Positions 1-8,436 of a stretch of DNA of 64,000 nt are shown here, piece by piece; position 1 is the first letter of the stretch; each line of letters starts with the position of its first letter. The stretch lies in NCBI RefSeq assembly GCF_029688625.1, contig NZ_JARULC010000001.1, positions 620,001 to 684,000 on the forward strand, written 5' to 3'. The stretch comes from Qipengyuania marincola (GTDB taxonomy: Bacteria > Pseudomonadota > Alphaproteobacteria > Sphingomonadales > Sphingomonadaceae). The notes under the pieces were generated by a model. The model had not been told where the DNA came from. It saw nothing but the letters and a program-made list of their open reading frames with translations, and ran no database searches. The translations under genes were made by a program, and so were the position numbers.

Positions 1-725
1 GCCATCCGATCCGCATCCTCGACCGACAGCATGAAACCGTGCGGATCGTCGAGCGGATAGTCGAGCTCGCGCATCGCATAGGCCGCCAGCGCGCGCCATG
101 TCCCGCCGATCATGTAGAGCGGCCCCGGATGGCTTGCCGCCCAGTCGATGTCTTCGAGTGCCTCATGCACGCGTTGGTCGAATCCGCCCTGCGCTCGCAG
201 CGCCGGCAGCCGCAGCGTGCCGAAGGGCAGCGACTTGCCGTGGTGGCACGCGTTGGAATGGATCGAGACCAGTTCGAGGCTGCCGCCGCCGAGGTCGGCC
301 ACAACGCCATGCGCGCCCGGAAAGGCGCCGAGCGCCCCATTGGCCGATATCCGCGCTTCCTCCTCACCCGACAGGAGCCGCGGTTCGAGGCCGAGCTCGG
401 CAACCTTGTCGAGGAATTCCTGCCCGTTCTCCGCATCGCGCGCGGCGGCGGTCGCCACCGCCTGCACGTCCTCGATGCCCAGGTCGCGGATGATCAGCGC
501 ATAGCGGGCCAGCGCCGCCAGCGCCTCGTCCTCGGCCTCCTGCGGTATGCGTCCGGTTTCCGACAGGTCGCGGCCGAGCCGCGCGGCAACCTTCTCGTTC
601 CAGACCGTTTCGGGCGCGCGTTTGCTGCCTTCGTAGATCACCAGCCGCACGGTGTTGGAGCCGATGTCGATCACCGCACGCGGCGGTTTCAGCAGGCGGG
701 CGGCCTGCGCGTGGCGCGACCTCAC
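1..725 (-). CDS. ppx: Exopolyphosphatase / GppA family phosphatase, partial (C-terminus beyond left edge)
   Basis: The minus-strand frame runs off the left edge, so about 241 N-terminal residues are visible. It has the two phosphate-binding motifs of the sugar-kinase/Hsp70-like Ppx/GppA fold: DIGSNTVRLV about 20 residues in and DLGGGSLEL near residue 145. Ppx hydrolyses terminal phosphates of polyphosphate; GppA converts pppGpp to ppGpp, and the fragment cannot tell the two apart. The start is a GTG that overlaps the ppk stop (GTGA at 722-725), so the two genes are translationally coupled: one makes polyphosphate and one degrades it. A Ppx role is favoured by this coupling. Confidence 0.9.
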   Translation of the reverse strand, partial: MRSRHAQAARLLKPPRAVIDIGSNTVRLVIYEGSKRAPETVWNEKVAARLGRDLSETGRIPQEAEDEALAALARYALIIRDLGIEDVQAVATAAARDAENGQEFLDKVAELGLEPRLLSGEEEARISANGALGAFPGAHGVVADLGGGSLELVSIHSNACHHGKSLPFGTLRLPALRAQGGFDQRVHEALEDIDWAASHPGPLYMIGGTWRALAAYAMRELDYPLDDPHGFMLSVEDADRM

Positions 726-2914
726 GCCGTCTCGCCCTTGAGCGTCAGGCGCGGCACTTCCTGCGACTTGAGCGCCGAGCCGCGCCCGGACAGCGAGGGG
801 TTGTCCATGAAATACTGGTGGCAATTGAAGCCGCTGCGGCCGTCCGTGCCATCCACCCGCATGCGCTCGTACTGGCCATCGGGTCCCAGCCGCCAGCTGC
901 GCTCGGTATCGAGAATATTGGCAAGCATCACCTGATCGACCAGCTGGTCGTGCACGGTCTTGTTGGTGACCGGCACCAGGACTTCCACCCGGTGTTCGAG
1001 ATTGCGGCTCATCGCATCGGCGCTGGTGATCCAGACATCCGCCTTCTTGCTCGGCAGGTCGGCCCCGTTGGCGAACACCCACATGCGCGAATGCTCGAGG
1101 AAGCGGCCGATGATCGACTTCACGCTGATATTGTCGGACAGGCCCGGCACGCCCGCCCGCAGGGAGCAGATGCCGCGCACCACCAGCACGATCTCCACCC
1201 CGGCCGCGCTCGCCTCGTAGAGCTTGTCGATCACGCCCTGATTGGTGATCGAATTCATCTTGGCCCAGATGCCTGCAGGCTTGTTCTTCTTCGCATTGGC
1301 GATCTCGCGATCGATCAGCTGGTAGAGCTTGTCCTGCAAGCCGATGGGCGAGATCGCCAGCTTTTCCAGATCGGTCGGTTCGATATAGCCGGTGACGAAA
1401 TTGAACATTTTCGCGGCGTCGCGGCCCAGGGCCGGATCGGCGGTGAAATAGCTGAAATCGGTGTAGATCTTGGCGTTGACCGGGTGGTAGTTTCCGGTGC
1501 CGAAGTGACAATAGGTGGCATAGCCATCCTCGTCGCGACGCACCACCAGACTGACCTTGGCGTGGGTCTTCCATTCGGTGAAGCCATAGATCACCTGCAC
1601 GCCGGCGCGTTCCAGTTCGGTTGCCCATTGCAGGTTGCGTTCCTCGTCGAAGCGCGCCTTCAGCTCCACCACGGCGGTCACTGCCTTGCCGTTTTCGGCC
1701 GCCTCGATCAGCGCCGCGATCACGGGAGACTGGTCGCCCGCGCGATAGAGCGTCTGCTTGATCGACACGACCGCCGGATCGCGCGCCGCCTGGCGCAGGA
1801 AATCGACCACGACCTCGAACGTCTCGTAGGGGTGGTGGATGACGATATCCTTCTCGCGGATCGCGGAAAAGCAATCGCCGTCATGCGCCAGGATGCGTTC
1901 GGGATAGCGCGGGCTGAAGGGGTCGAATTTCAGATCGGGCCGCGGTTCGCTGCACACGGCGGAAAGGTCGGCCAGGCCCAGCATGCCGCTGGTCTTGACG
2001 GTCATCGCCTCATCGACCTCGAACTGCTCGCGCAGCAGCGCTTCGGCCACCTCGTCGCATTCGTCGTCCAGTTCCAGCAGCACGACATTCCCGCGGCGGC
2101 GGCGCTGGATCGCAGTGCGGAAATAGCGCACGAGATCCTCGGCTTCTTCCTCCACCTCGATGTCGCTGTCGCGCAGCACGCGGAACAGCCCGTCGCCGAG
2201 GATCTTGAAGCCCGGGAACAGCAGATTGGCAAATTGCACCACCAGCTGTTCGATGGAAACATACACCGCCTTTTCCCCCGGCACCCGGACGAAGCGCGGG
2301 GCGGCGGGGGGGATCAGGACCATTTCCATCAGGTCGGCCTTGCGCTTGCCGCGCTTCAGCCGGAAGATCACGCCGGCACCGAAATTGGCCACGAAGGGGA
2401 AGGGGTGGCTCGGGTCGATCGCCTGGGGGGTGATCAGCGGCAGGATGTCGTTTTCGAAATAGTCCTGCAGCCAGGCCTTCTGCTTCTTGTCGAGATCCTC
2501 GATTGTGGCGATCCAGATACCTTCGATGGCGAGCAGGCGCCGGAGATCGTCGAGCACGCGTTGCTGCCGCACGACCAGCGCGCCCATCTGTTCGCGGATC
2601 GCCTCGAGCTGCTGGCGCGGATCGCGGCCGTCAATACCGAGCGTTTCCAGACCGCGGCTGGCCTGCCCTTCGAGACCCGCGACGCGGATCATCACGAATT
2701 CGTCGAGATTGCTGGCGCTGATCGACAGGAAGCGCAGCCGCTCCAATAGGGGAAATGCCTCGTTCTCAGCCTCGGCCAGCACGCGGCGGTTGAAGCTGAG
2801 CCAGGACAGCTCGCGATTGACGTAACGCGTTTCCGGCGTGTCGAACCGCGGCGGCTTCTCGGGGGCCGAAACAGAGGTCGTATCGTCGTTCATCGCGAGC
2901 GGGGTGTTGGCCAT
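722..2914 (-). CDS. ppk: Polyphosphate kinase 1
   Basis: Makes inorganic polyphosphate reversibly from the gamma-phosphate of ATP. The protein is about 730 residues from the ATG at 2914 (MANTPLAMNDD); the second ATG at 2893 is an alternative, and neither has a clear Shine-Dalgarno. The N-terminal domain has NRELSWLSFNRRVL. The catalytic region carries the two PPK1 histidines, in KTHAKVSL near residue 450 and HFGTGNYHP near 470, where the first is the residue autophosphorylated in E. coli. Length is close to the usual 690-720. It is the upstream gene of a ppk-ppx pair and is divergent from the LysR gene at 3035. The reading frame extends open to 3601, but the upstream part lacks family similarity. 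Confidence 0.96.
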   Translation of the reverse strand: MANTPLAMNDDTTSVSAPEKPPRFDTPETRYVNRELSWLSFNRRVLAEAENEAFPLLERLRFLSISASNLDEFVMIRVAGLEGQASRGLETLGIDGRDPRQQLEAIREQMGALVVRQQRVLDDLRRLLAIEGIWIATIEDLDKKQKAWLQDYFENDILPLITPQAIDPSHPFPFVANFGAGVIFRLKRGKRKADLMEMVLIPPAAPRFVRVPGEKAVYVSIEQLVVQFANLLFPGFKILGDGLFRVLRDSDIEVEEEAEDLVRYFRTAIQRRRRGNVVLLELDDECDEVAEALLREQFEVDEAMTVKTSGMLGLADLSAVCSEPRPDLKFDPFSPRYPERILAHDGDCFSAIREKDIVIHHPYETFEVVVDFLRQAARDPAVVSIKQTLYRAGDQSPVIAALIEAAENGKAVTAVVELKARFDEERNLQWATELERAGVQVIYGFTEWKTHAKVSLVVRRDEDGYATYCHFGTGNYHPVNAKIYTDFSYFTADPALGRDAAKMFNFVTGYIEPTDLEKLAISPIGLQDKLYQLIDREIANAKKNKPAGIWAKMNSITNQGVIDKLYEASAAGVEIVLVVRGICSLRAGVPGLSDNISVKSIIGRFLEHSRMWVFANGADLPSKKADVWITSADAMSRNLEHRVEVLVPVTNKTVHDQLVDQVMLANILDTERSWRLGPDGQYERMRVDGTDGRSGFNCHQYFMDNPSLSGRGSALKSQEVPRLTLKGETA

Positions 2915-3034
2915 GGCACGTGTCTGGCGCATGTTGCAGGGGCGTGACAAGGGTTTGCGCATGCATGGCGGTGTCGGGGCTAGGCGATCGCATGGCTTGT
3001 GCCGCAACGCAGCATTGCCTAAGTCGCCTGTCCG

Positions 3035-3820
3035 ATGAAGCGCACGCACCTGCCCCTGAACGCCTTGCGCGTTTACGATGCCGCCGCCCGGCACCTCTCG
3101 TTCACCCGCGCCGCGGACGAGCTGGCTGTGACGCCCGCCGCCGTGGGCCAGCAGATTCGCGCGCTGGAAGATCACCTCGGCACCGTGCTGTTCCGCCGTA
3201 CCAGCAAGGGGCTGGAACTGACGCAGGAAGGCGCGGCCGGGCTCGATGCCCTGCGCGAAGGCTTCCTCAAGTTCGAGGAAAGTGTGTCCGCCATGCAGGC
3301 CGGGCAGGCGAACGACAGCTATACCATCGCCGTGCCGCGCGAATTCTACGCGCAATGGCTGGCGCCGCGGCTGGCAAAGTATGTCGCGGAGAATCCCGAC
3401 ATCAGCTTCACCTTCGTGCCCGACGAGAATGCCGATTTCACCGAGGTGAACCTCGACTTCGCGATCCGGCTGGTCGACGGGCCGGGCGACCTGCAGGGTG
3501 TCGAACTGGCCGCCGCGCGCCGCGTGACGGTGGCTGCCCCCGGCGCGCCCGATCGCTGGATCGACTGGGGCCTGCCGCTGCAGGACGGCCAGCCGGCGCA
3601 TGTCACCGTCAGCAATGCCGGGCAGGCGCTGTCCTCCGCGATGGCGGGGCTGGGCCGGGCGATCCTGCCCGAACTGCTCGCCAAGGATGCGATCGAGGCG
3701 GGGCGGCTGGAGCTGCTCGACGGGCCGGAGCCGGGCACGCGCGCCTACTGGCTGGTCGCCCCGACGCCGCAGTGGCGGACGAAGAAGGTCAAGGCGCTGG
3801 TCGCCTTCCTGACGTCCTAG
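3035..3820 (+). CDS. LysR-family transcriptional regulator, GcvA/AmpR-like
   Basis: The winged helix-turn-helix at the N-terminus (residues about 6-65, LPLNALRVYDAAARHLSFTR followed by AADELAVTPAAVGQQIRALE) is the GcvA/AmpR subtype of LysR regulators. A LysR-type periplasmic-binding effector domain follows. At 261 residues it is some 35 shorter than typical members, mostly in the effector domain. It starts about 120 bp from the divergent ppk, but LysR proteins often regulate a divergent neighbour, so ppk control is possible though unproven. The effector is unknown. Confidence 0.88.
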   Translation: MKRTHLPLNALRVYDAAARHLSFTRAADELAVTPAAVGQQIRALEDHLGTVLFRRTSKGLELTQEGAAGLDALREGFLKFEESVSAMQAGQANDSYTIAVPREFYAQWLAPRLAKYVAENPDISFTFVPDENADFTEVNLDFAIRLVDGPGDLQGVELAAARRVTVAAPGAPDRWIDWGLPLQDGQPAHVTVSNAGQALSSAMAGLGRAILPELLAKDAIEAGRLELLDGPEPGTRAYWLVAPTPQWRTKKVKALVAFLTS

Positions 3821-3934
3821 TCTTTCGCAGCCGCATCCTCGGCTGCGTCCTCGCTAGACGTGCAGCAAGCTGCACCCGCTGCGGGCGCGTGGTCACGCTT
3901 GCCTCGGCTGGTGCCTCGGTTATCACCGCGCACC

Positions 3935-4459
3935 ATGACCGATTCCACCATGCACACCGAGCGCTTCACTCTGCGCCCTTTGCGCGCAGGCGACGAGCAG
4001 GCGCTGTTCCCGACGATGTCCGACGAGGCGCAGTGCCTCTATCTCTCGCGTCCCGCATTCACTTCGCCGGAGGAGCTGTGGGGCTGGCTCGCCGCGCCGG
4101 ACTGGCCGGGGCGCACCTGGATCGCGGAGGATGGCGAGGGCCGGGTGGCTGGCCGCTTCGTCGCCGTACCCGCCCATGAGGACGGCGTGCTCGAGATCGG
4201 CTACATCACCTGCAGGGAGCGGCAGGGCGAGGGCGTGGCGCGCGAATGCACGGCCGCCTTGATCGAGCACCTCTTCGCCAGGGGCATCCGCAAGCTCATC
4301 GCCGAGGTCGATGTCGAGAACGCCCCCTCCATCCGCCTGCTCGAACGGCTCGGCTTCACTCGCGAGGCGCTGTTCCGCGAGCACGAGACCACCCACAAGG
4401 GTCTGTGCGACGTCGCGGTCTACGGCCTGCTCGCCTCCGATTCCAGACCGTCGAAGTAA
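3935..4459 (+). CDS. GNAT N-acetyltransferase, RimJ/RimL-like
   Basis: A 174-residue protein. It opens with TERFTLRPLRAGDEQALFP, as in RimJ/RimL-type acetyltransferases. The acetyl-CoA binding segment lies near IGYITCRERQGEGVARECT, followed by ENAPSIRLLERLGFTREALF, the classical motif-B region of this subfamily. Substrates of this group are ribosomal-protein N-termini, antibiotics or small amines; none can be assigned. The start at 3935 is preferred over an in-frame ATG at 3860 because homology begins after it. The 3' end overlaps the convergent GNAT gene by 40 bp. Confidence 0.85.
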   Translation: MTDSTMHTERFTLRPLRAGDEQALFPTMSDEAQCLYLSRPAFTSPEELWGWLAAPDWPGRTWIAEDGEGRVAGRFVAVPAHEDGVLEIGYITCRERQGEGVARECTAALIEHLFARGIRKLIAEVDVENAPSIRLLERLGFTREALFREHETTHKGLCDVAVYGLLASDSRPSK

Positions 4460-5085
4460 GCGAAAACGTCGGCAAGGCCCGGCGGGTCGGTCTCCCCGCG
4501 CAGCTTGGCCAGCGCCGGGGCGACCTCCAGCCGGTACTCCGCCTCCGGCCCGCGCTGGCCCACGCGTTCGGCCCCCAGCTTGCGGATGAAGCCGCGTGCC
4601 GCCTCGTTTTCCGCCAGCACATGCGCGCTGAACGCATCCACCGCCTCGTCGCGCGCATCCAGCAGCAGCGTCGCCGTCAGCAACCGCCCGAGCCCGCGCC
4701 CGTGGTACTCGTCCAGCACGCCGACCGAGAACTCCATCACCCGCTCCCCCGCATCGGGCCGCATCGCATGGACCACCGCCACCGCCGGCTCGCGCGCGTC
4801 GGTCAGGTCGATCGCCCCCCAAGCGAGGTGCAGCGTGCCGTCGGCATCCAGCAGCCGGTCGATCACCCAGTCGGGCGGGGTCGTGGCGCCGGAAAAGAAG
4901 CGCAGGTAGCGCGAGCGCGGGCTCATCCGCGCGATCCCTTCACGCAGCCGCGCCTCGTCGGCGGGTGTCACCGTGCGGATGCAGATGCGCCGCCCGTCCT
5001 CCATCCGCGTCTGGATGGAGGCATCGCCGCACGCGCCGGTCCAGCGCCGTTCGCTGCTCTGGCCGCTGTCCTGCCTCTCCGTCAT
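4420..5085 (-). CDS. GNAT N-acetyltransferase
   Basis: A 221-residue protein starting MTERQDSGQ. After a polar leader of about 30 residues comes a GNAT fold: IRTVTPADEARLREG, MSPRSRYLRFFSG, and the acetyl-CoA loop VLDEYHGRGLGRLLTATLL (about residues 140-160), then ENEAARGFIRKLGAERV. The pattern MSPRSRYLRFF resembles the acetyltransferase domains of Pat-type protein lysine acetyltransferases, but without their NDP-forming synthetase or cyclic-nucleotide domains. Substrate unknown. It is convergent with, and overlaps, the other GNAT gene (4420-4459); the two are not close paralogues. Confidence 0.85.
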   Translation of the reverse strand: MTERQDSGQSSERRWTGACGDASIQTRMEDGRRICIRTVTPADEARLREGIARMSPRSRYLRFFSGATTPPDWVIDRLLDADGTLHLAWGAIDLTDAREPAVAVVHAMRPDAGERVMEFSVGVLDEYHGRGLGRLLTATLLLDARDEAVDAFSAHVLAENEAARGFIRKLGAERVGQRGPEAEYRLEVAPALAKLRGETDPPGLADVFAYFDGLESEASRP

Positions 5086-5179
5086 CGCGCATTCCCTGCA
5101 AACCGCTTGCCGTGCGAGCAGGCAGGGTAGGGCCTTTCCCGCAGCCGCGCCAGAGCGGCCACGGTTGGCGGCGAGGCCG

Positions 5180-5683
5180 TCAGACCAGCCCTTCCTCCGC
5201 CAGCACTTCGTCGCGGATGTTTTCGTAGAGCGGGTGGCCGGCGACGATGCGCCGCATGTCCTCGCGATACTGGCCGCGATAGGCGAGGATGAAGCACAAT
5301 AGCGAATTGGCCCGCGGGTTGGAGAACCCCTCGGCCAGCGCCCGTTCCGTCGCGCAGTCCTCCAGCCGCCACACGCCGTATTCCACCGCCTCGTCCCACG
5401 CCGCCGCAAACCCTTCCGCCCCGGGCAGCTTCCGCAGCTTGTAGAGCGCCTCCATGCTCTTCCCGATCGAGCGGGCGGCCTGCACGACGATCCCGGTCGC
5501 CGCCAGCGTGGCGACGAAGCGCCGCTGGAGATTGGGCGTGATCGAATTGCGGCGCGGCTGCTTATGGAGATAGGGGGTGAAGGCGAGGAGCGGATCGTCC
5601 TCCTCCGGCAGGTCGGAGGTATAGGCGACGGCGGAGGTCGCCTGACGCGCAATGGCGCGGGTGGGGGTGGGGCGGTCTGACAA
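5180..5683 (-). CDS. Conserved hypothetical protein with terminase-small-subunit-like HTH
   Basis: About 167 residues from the TTG at 5683, chosen because AGAGAGG sits 7 nt upstream; a GTG at 5713 in the same frame has no such site. The middle part (LQRRFVATLAATGIVVQAAR, then SIGKSMEALYKLRKLPGAEG and FAAAWDEAVEYG) has the spacing of a DNA-binding helix-turn-helix like those of phage terminase small subunits. I recall this pattern as frequent in sphingomonad proteins of unknown role. No catalytic motif, membrane segment or signal peptide is seen. It stands alone, downstream in orientation of nothing obvious, and marks the last core-like gene before the AT-rich cassette. Confidence 0.7.
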   Translation of the reverse strand: MSDRPTPTRAIARQATSAVAYTSDLPEEDDPLLAFTPYLHKQPRRNSITPNLQRRFVATLAATGIVVQAARSIGKSMEALYKLRKLPGAEGFAAAWDEAVEYGVWRLEDCATERALAEGFSNPRANSLLCFILAYRGQYREDMRRIVAGHPLYENIRDEVLAEEGLV

Positions 5684-5713
5684 AAGCGGAACCTCTCTAT
5701 CTGGCGAAATCAC

Positions 5714-6031
5714 CGAGCCGCAGGCGAGGCAAGGGCGGCCGCCCGCCGCGGCTTATGCCGCGAAGCCAAGGAGCGCGGATGCGCTCCGCCCGGCGTTTGA
5801 GGGACGAAAACAAAAAACTGCGGAGTAGGAAAATGGTTTCTAGCTCGCGAAATCCGGTTCGTGGGCGCCATGCAGCGTCTGGCTGGTGGTGCGGAGGTTA
5901 GATCGACTTTGGACACATCTCCGAATTTTCTGGAAGGATAACTGAGTAGAAGCGCTTGGCGTCGGACCAGTTGGCTCTATAACAAATGAGACCAGCTTTA
6001 TTCAATTTTGTTCAGGCTCTTCGAGGGGCTC
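5714..6031. other. Intergenic region between the HTH protein gene and the AT-rich cassette
   Basis: 318 bp without a convincing gene. The left part (to about 5900) is GC-rich; a short minus-strand frame there (5710-5916) has no start signal or recognisable domain. From about 5900 the composition turns AT-rich, marking the left boundary of the cassette. The only site I can support is the promoter at 5956-5983. Confidence 0.5.
5956..5983 (+). promoter_or_regulatory. Candidate sigma-70 promoter of the NA37-RelA/SpoT cassette
   Basis: TTGGCG (5956-5961) and TATAAC (5978-5983) are separated by 16 bp. The -10 box ends about 48 nt before the ATG at 6032. It is the only good match in the spacer and would give the cassette a promoter of its own. 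Confidence 0.45.
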
Positions 6032-7087
6032 ATGCTTTTAGAAAATTTCTCTATTCGGCGCGTCACGTTGCATGAGGTTTACCGGAGAGCGGATGATGGT
6101 TCTATTCAAGAGCCTCTTCGTGGCACGCGGCAGCTTGACCTTGAGGGTGATGCCCGCCGCGCTTTTCAGAGCCGCATCATTGGCGCTTTCCGCAGCGATG
6201 CTAAATGTATGGAGATGGAGGTCCTAGAGCCATTCGGTGGTTCAGCAGCAGAAAAGGGCCTCGCGCTTTTAGAAACCGATAACGCTGCTTTCGTGCGAAA
6301 CAGCTTTGAGTTCGCCGAGCTTTTAGCTCAAGCTCAAACGTCTAGATCATATCCGGGTGGCATAGTCGCGTGTTTCGACGGTCTGGTGGGACACCCTGCA
6401 CGGCGATATTTCGCTGTAATGAAAGCGGAATTGCAAGAAGCTTTTCTTCGCGAAGACGACCTGCAAGCGACGTTTGTAGATAACCTTTTCCTGAGCCCAA
6501 AGGCGAAACTCTACAAAATCGCGATCTTTGTCGAAACCGACGAAGGTGCCCAGCGCTTGGATGAGCGCTTCACACCTTATGTATTTGATAGCAATTTGTC
6601 GGCCCGAAACCGAGACGGAGCGGCTACATATTTTCATTCCAGCTTCCTCGGCCTCGGGATGCCGGAAAACGCGGCATTTTTAGTGCGAAGGTTTTTCGAA
6701 AGTTCGAAGGATTTTATTGCCTCTGCGGGCCTTCCCCCTGAGGAACGTGTAGACCTCTTCAACTCCTTGTATTCGTATCTAAAAGTTGAGCGTACGCCTA
6801 CGATCCAGGTCGGCGAATTTGCCGAACGGTTCTTGGCGGGCGACGTGGAGCAGCAATATCGCGATTTTATGCGTGATCGAGGTGTTACTACGAGAGCTAT
6901 GCCAAGAGACCTATCGGAGGTGGAAGGACAGCTACGTATGCGAAGGGTTCGGTTCCCCCGAAAGATTCAGCTATCGGGGCCACCAGAGGCTGTAGCTGAC
7001 CTTGTAACCATAGAGGACATCGAGGGTGAAAACGGTAGGCAGTGGACTCGTATTATCGTGCGTGGCCGCGTGGAAGGGCAAGAATGA
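6032..7087 (+). CDS. Nucleoid-associated protein, NA37/YejK (NdpA)-like
   Basis: A 351-residue protein from the ATG at 6032 (MLLENFSIRRVTLHEVYRR); GAGGGG lies just upstream, and an in-frame TTG at 6008 is an alternative. Length and order fit the 37-kDa nucleoid-associated family (E. coli YejK, 335 aa): an N-terminal domain, then FLGLGMPENAAFLVRRFFES, a helical VDLFNSLYSYLKV, VGEFAERFLAGDVEQQYRDF, and a C-terminal beta-rich part ending WTRIIVRGRVEG. Similarity was judged by eye and is distant. YejK binds the nucleoid, and its function is poorly known. The coding sequence is clearly more AT-rich than its neighbours (many TTT, TTA, AAA codons), suggesting transfer. It overlaps the next gene by ATGA, so both are co-translated. 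Confidence 0.7.
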   Translation: MLLENFSIRRVTLHEVYRRADDGSIQEPLRGTRQLDLEGDARRAFQSRIIGAFRSDAKCMEMEVLEPFGGSAAEKGLALLETDNAAFVRNSFEFAELLAQAQTSRSYPGGIVACFDGLVGHPARRYFAVMKAELQEAFLREDDLQATFVDNLFLSPKAKLYKIAIFVETDEGAQRLDERFTPYVFDSNLSARNRDGAATYFHSSFLGLGMPENAAFLVRRFFESSKDFIASAGLPPEERVDLFNSLYSYLKVERTPTIQVGEFAERFLAGDVEQQYRDFMRDRGVTTRAMPRDLSEVEGQLRMRRVRFPRKIQLSGPPEAVADLVTIEDIEGENGRQWTRIIVRGRVEGQE

Positions 7088-8070
7088 CCCGCGACCAAGA
7101 ATTTTTGCAGCGTTGGGATCGTGAGAAGGTCGGTTATGAAGCGTTTGGACAGTTCGTTGCGCAAGAAGTTCGCACTAAGCTTCGTCCGCTTACCTCACCT
7201 ATTGATGTCGATTATTTCTTGCGAACGGCCACTCGCCCACGTTTGAAGGATGCTGATGGTCTAGTTGCGAAGGCATTCTATCGCGGCAAGAATTATCCAA
7301 ACCCCTACGACGACATCACGGACAAGGTGGGAGTGCGGTTCGTGGTACTTTTGGGCAGCGATATAAAGGTTGCCGAAGAAGCGCTCATGAGTGTTGATGG
7401 GCTTGAATTCTCAAAAGATCGCGATTACGAAGAGGAACAAAATAGGAATCCCATCTCTTTTGACTACGCTGCTGTCCACTACGTGGTGAGGTGCAAAAGC
7501 GATCTGGATTTTGGCGGCGTTGGAATTTCCGCCGGCACCCCTTGCGAAGTCCAGATTAAGACGTTGCTTCAGCATGCCTATAGCGAACTGACGCACGATA
7601 CGATTTATAAACCTCAGATTCAGGCGACGTCGGAGATGAAACGTGACGCTGCCAAAGCAATGGCTTTGTTGGAGGCAACCAACGACTATTTCGAGAAAGT
7701 GTCAGGTCGTGTGGCAAACATCATCGGCTCACTCAGCGAGGTGACAACGACACTTTCCGAAATCTATAGGAAGGAGGTCGGCTTTGCCGCTGAACCAACT
7801 ATACTCGAGGGGCTTATTTTGGACGGCTACGACACGGTAGCCGAAGGCGAATACGCATTGGAAGTCGAAAAACTTATCGCCGAAAAGCCCTTCTTGGTTG
7901 ATAGGGTAAAAGAGCGCGTCAGCGAGGGGAACCCAATTTTCAAACAGCCGTCAATCTGGCTAGTCTATCTCGATATCGTGAAGCGTGGTCAACGAGCTCT
8001 CGAAAACTGGCGTCTTACGGATAGAGAAATTGAGCCGCTGTTGAATGACTTGGGCGAAAGCGCGACTTGA
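7084..8070 (+). CDS. RelA/SpoT-domain nucleotidyltransferase (synthetase domain only)
   Basis: A 328-residue protein starting at the ATG that overlaps the previous stop (ATGA, 7084-7087). It has the RelA/SpoT synthetase landmarks: YDDITDKVGVRFVVL, SFDYAAVHYVVRC, and EVQIKTLLQHAYSELTHD, which correspond to the D-x-x-G-x-R, Y-x-S-x-H and E-x-Q-I-R-T/AE-x-x-H segments of (p)ppGpp synthetases. There is no HD hydrolase domain at the N-terminus and no TGS or ACT domain. About 130 residues of mostly helical C-terminal extension follow. Family members either make (p)ppGpp, make pppApp, or pyrophosphorylate tRNA (toxic small alarmone synthetases); the sequence does not decide which. AT-rich coding and coupling to the NA37-like gene suggest an acquired two-gene unit. 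Confidence 0.82.
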   Translation: MTRDQEFLQRWDREKVGYEAFGQFVAQEVRTKLRPLTSPIDVDYFLRTATRPRLKDADGLVAKAFYRGKNYPNPYDDITDKVGVRFVVLLGSDIKVAEEALMSVDGLEFSKDRDYEEEQNRNPISFDYAAVHYVVRCKSDLDFGGVGISAGTPCEVQIKTLLQHAYSELTHDTIYKPQIQATSEMKRDAAKAMALLEATNDYFEKVSGRVANIIGSLSEVTTTLSEIYRKEVGFAAEPTILEGLILDGYDTVAEGEYALEVEKLIAEKPFLVDRVKERVSEGNPIFKQPSIWLVYLDIVKRGQRALENWRLTDREIEPLLNDLGESAT

Positions 8071-8336
8071 CCCCACCCCCCATTCCCCCTAAGTGCGCGG
8101 CCATCCGGTGTTGGATTCGTCCACCGTCGGTCAGATAGAGCTGAACATTGCCGGTCATGTCCCGGGGCCTGGTGCGTCATGCACTCGGGCTCTTTTCTAT
8201 TGCGGCGGGGGTATCCCTCCCGCCGGTGGGCAGCCGTCAAAGTAACCCGGTGGCCGTGGGGCCGGTGGGTGGAGTGTTTCAGGCTCGTGCTGGTAGGCGA
8301 TGTGTCGCGCTGCGCGCGGCGTTTTGTCCAGCTGGA

Positions 8337-8355
8337 CCCCGGATCAAGTCCGGGG
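8337..8355. repeat. Dispersed palindromic repeat (CCCCGGA-TCAAG-TCCGGGG)
   Basis: A perfect 7-bp inverted repeat with the 5-nt loop TCAAG. The extended sequence reads GACCCCGGATCAAGTCCGGG. This is a widespread intergenic palindrome of alphaproteobacteria; its translation CRHPGLDPGS is a familiar artefact. One copy is seen in this window. Confidence 0.75.
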
Positions 8356-8436
8356 TGACGGCAAAGCGCGAGGCCCCGAACAATCCATCTGCAACCCCTA
8401 GTCGCCACTTTCATGGGTGAGCGAACCTTCCTCACC

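Noticed and set aside
818..2749. Plus-strand open frame opposite ppk
   Set aside because: Antisense shadow of ppk; no recognisable protein features, no start signal.
5710..5916. Short minus-strand frame left of the AT-rich cassette
   Set aside because: 68 codons, Pro/Arg/Ala-rich, no ribosome binding site or motif; more likely spacer.
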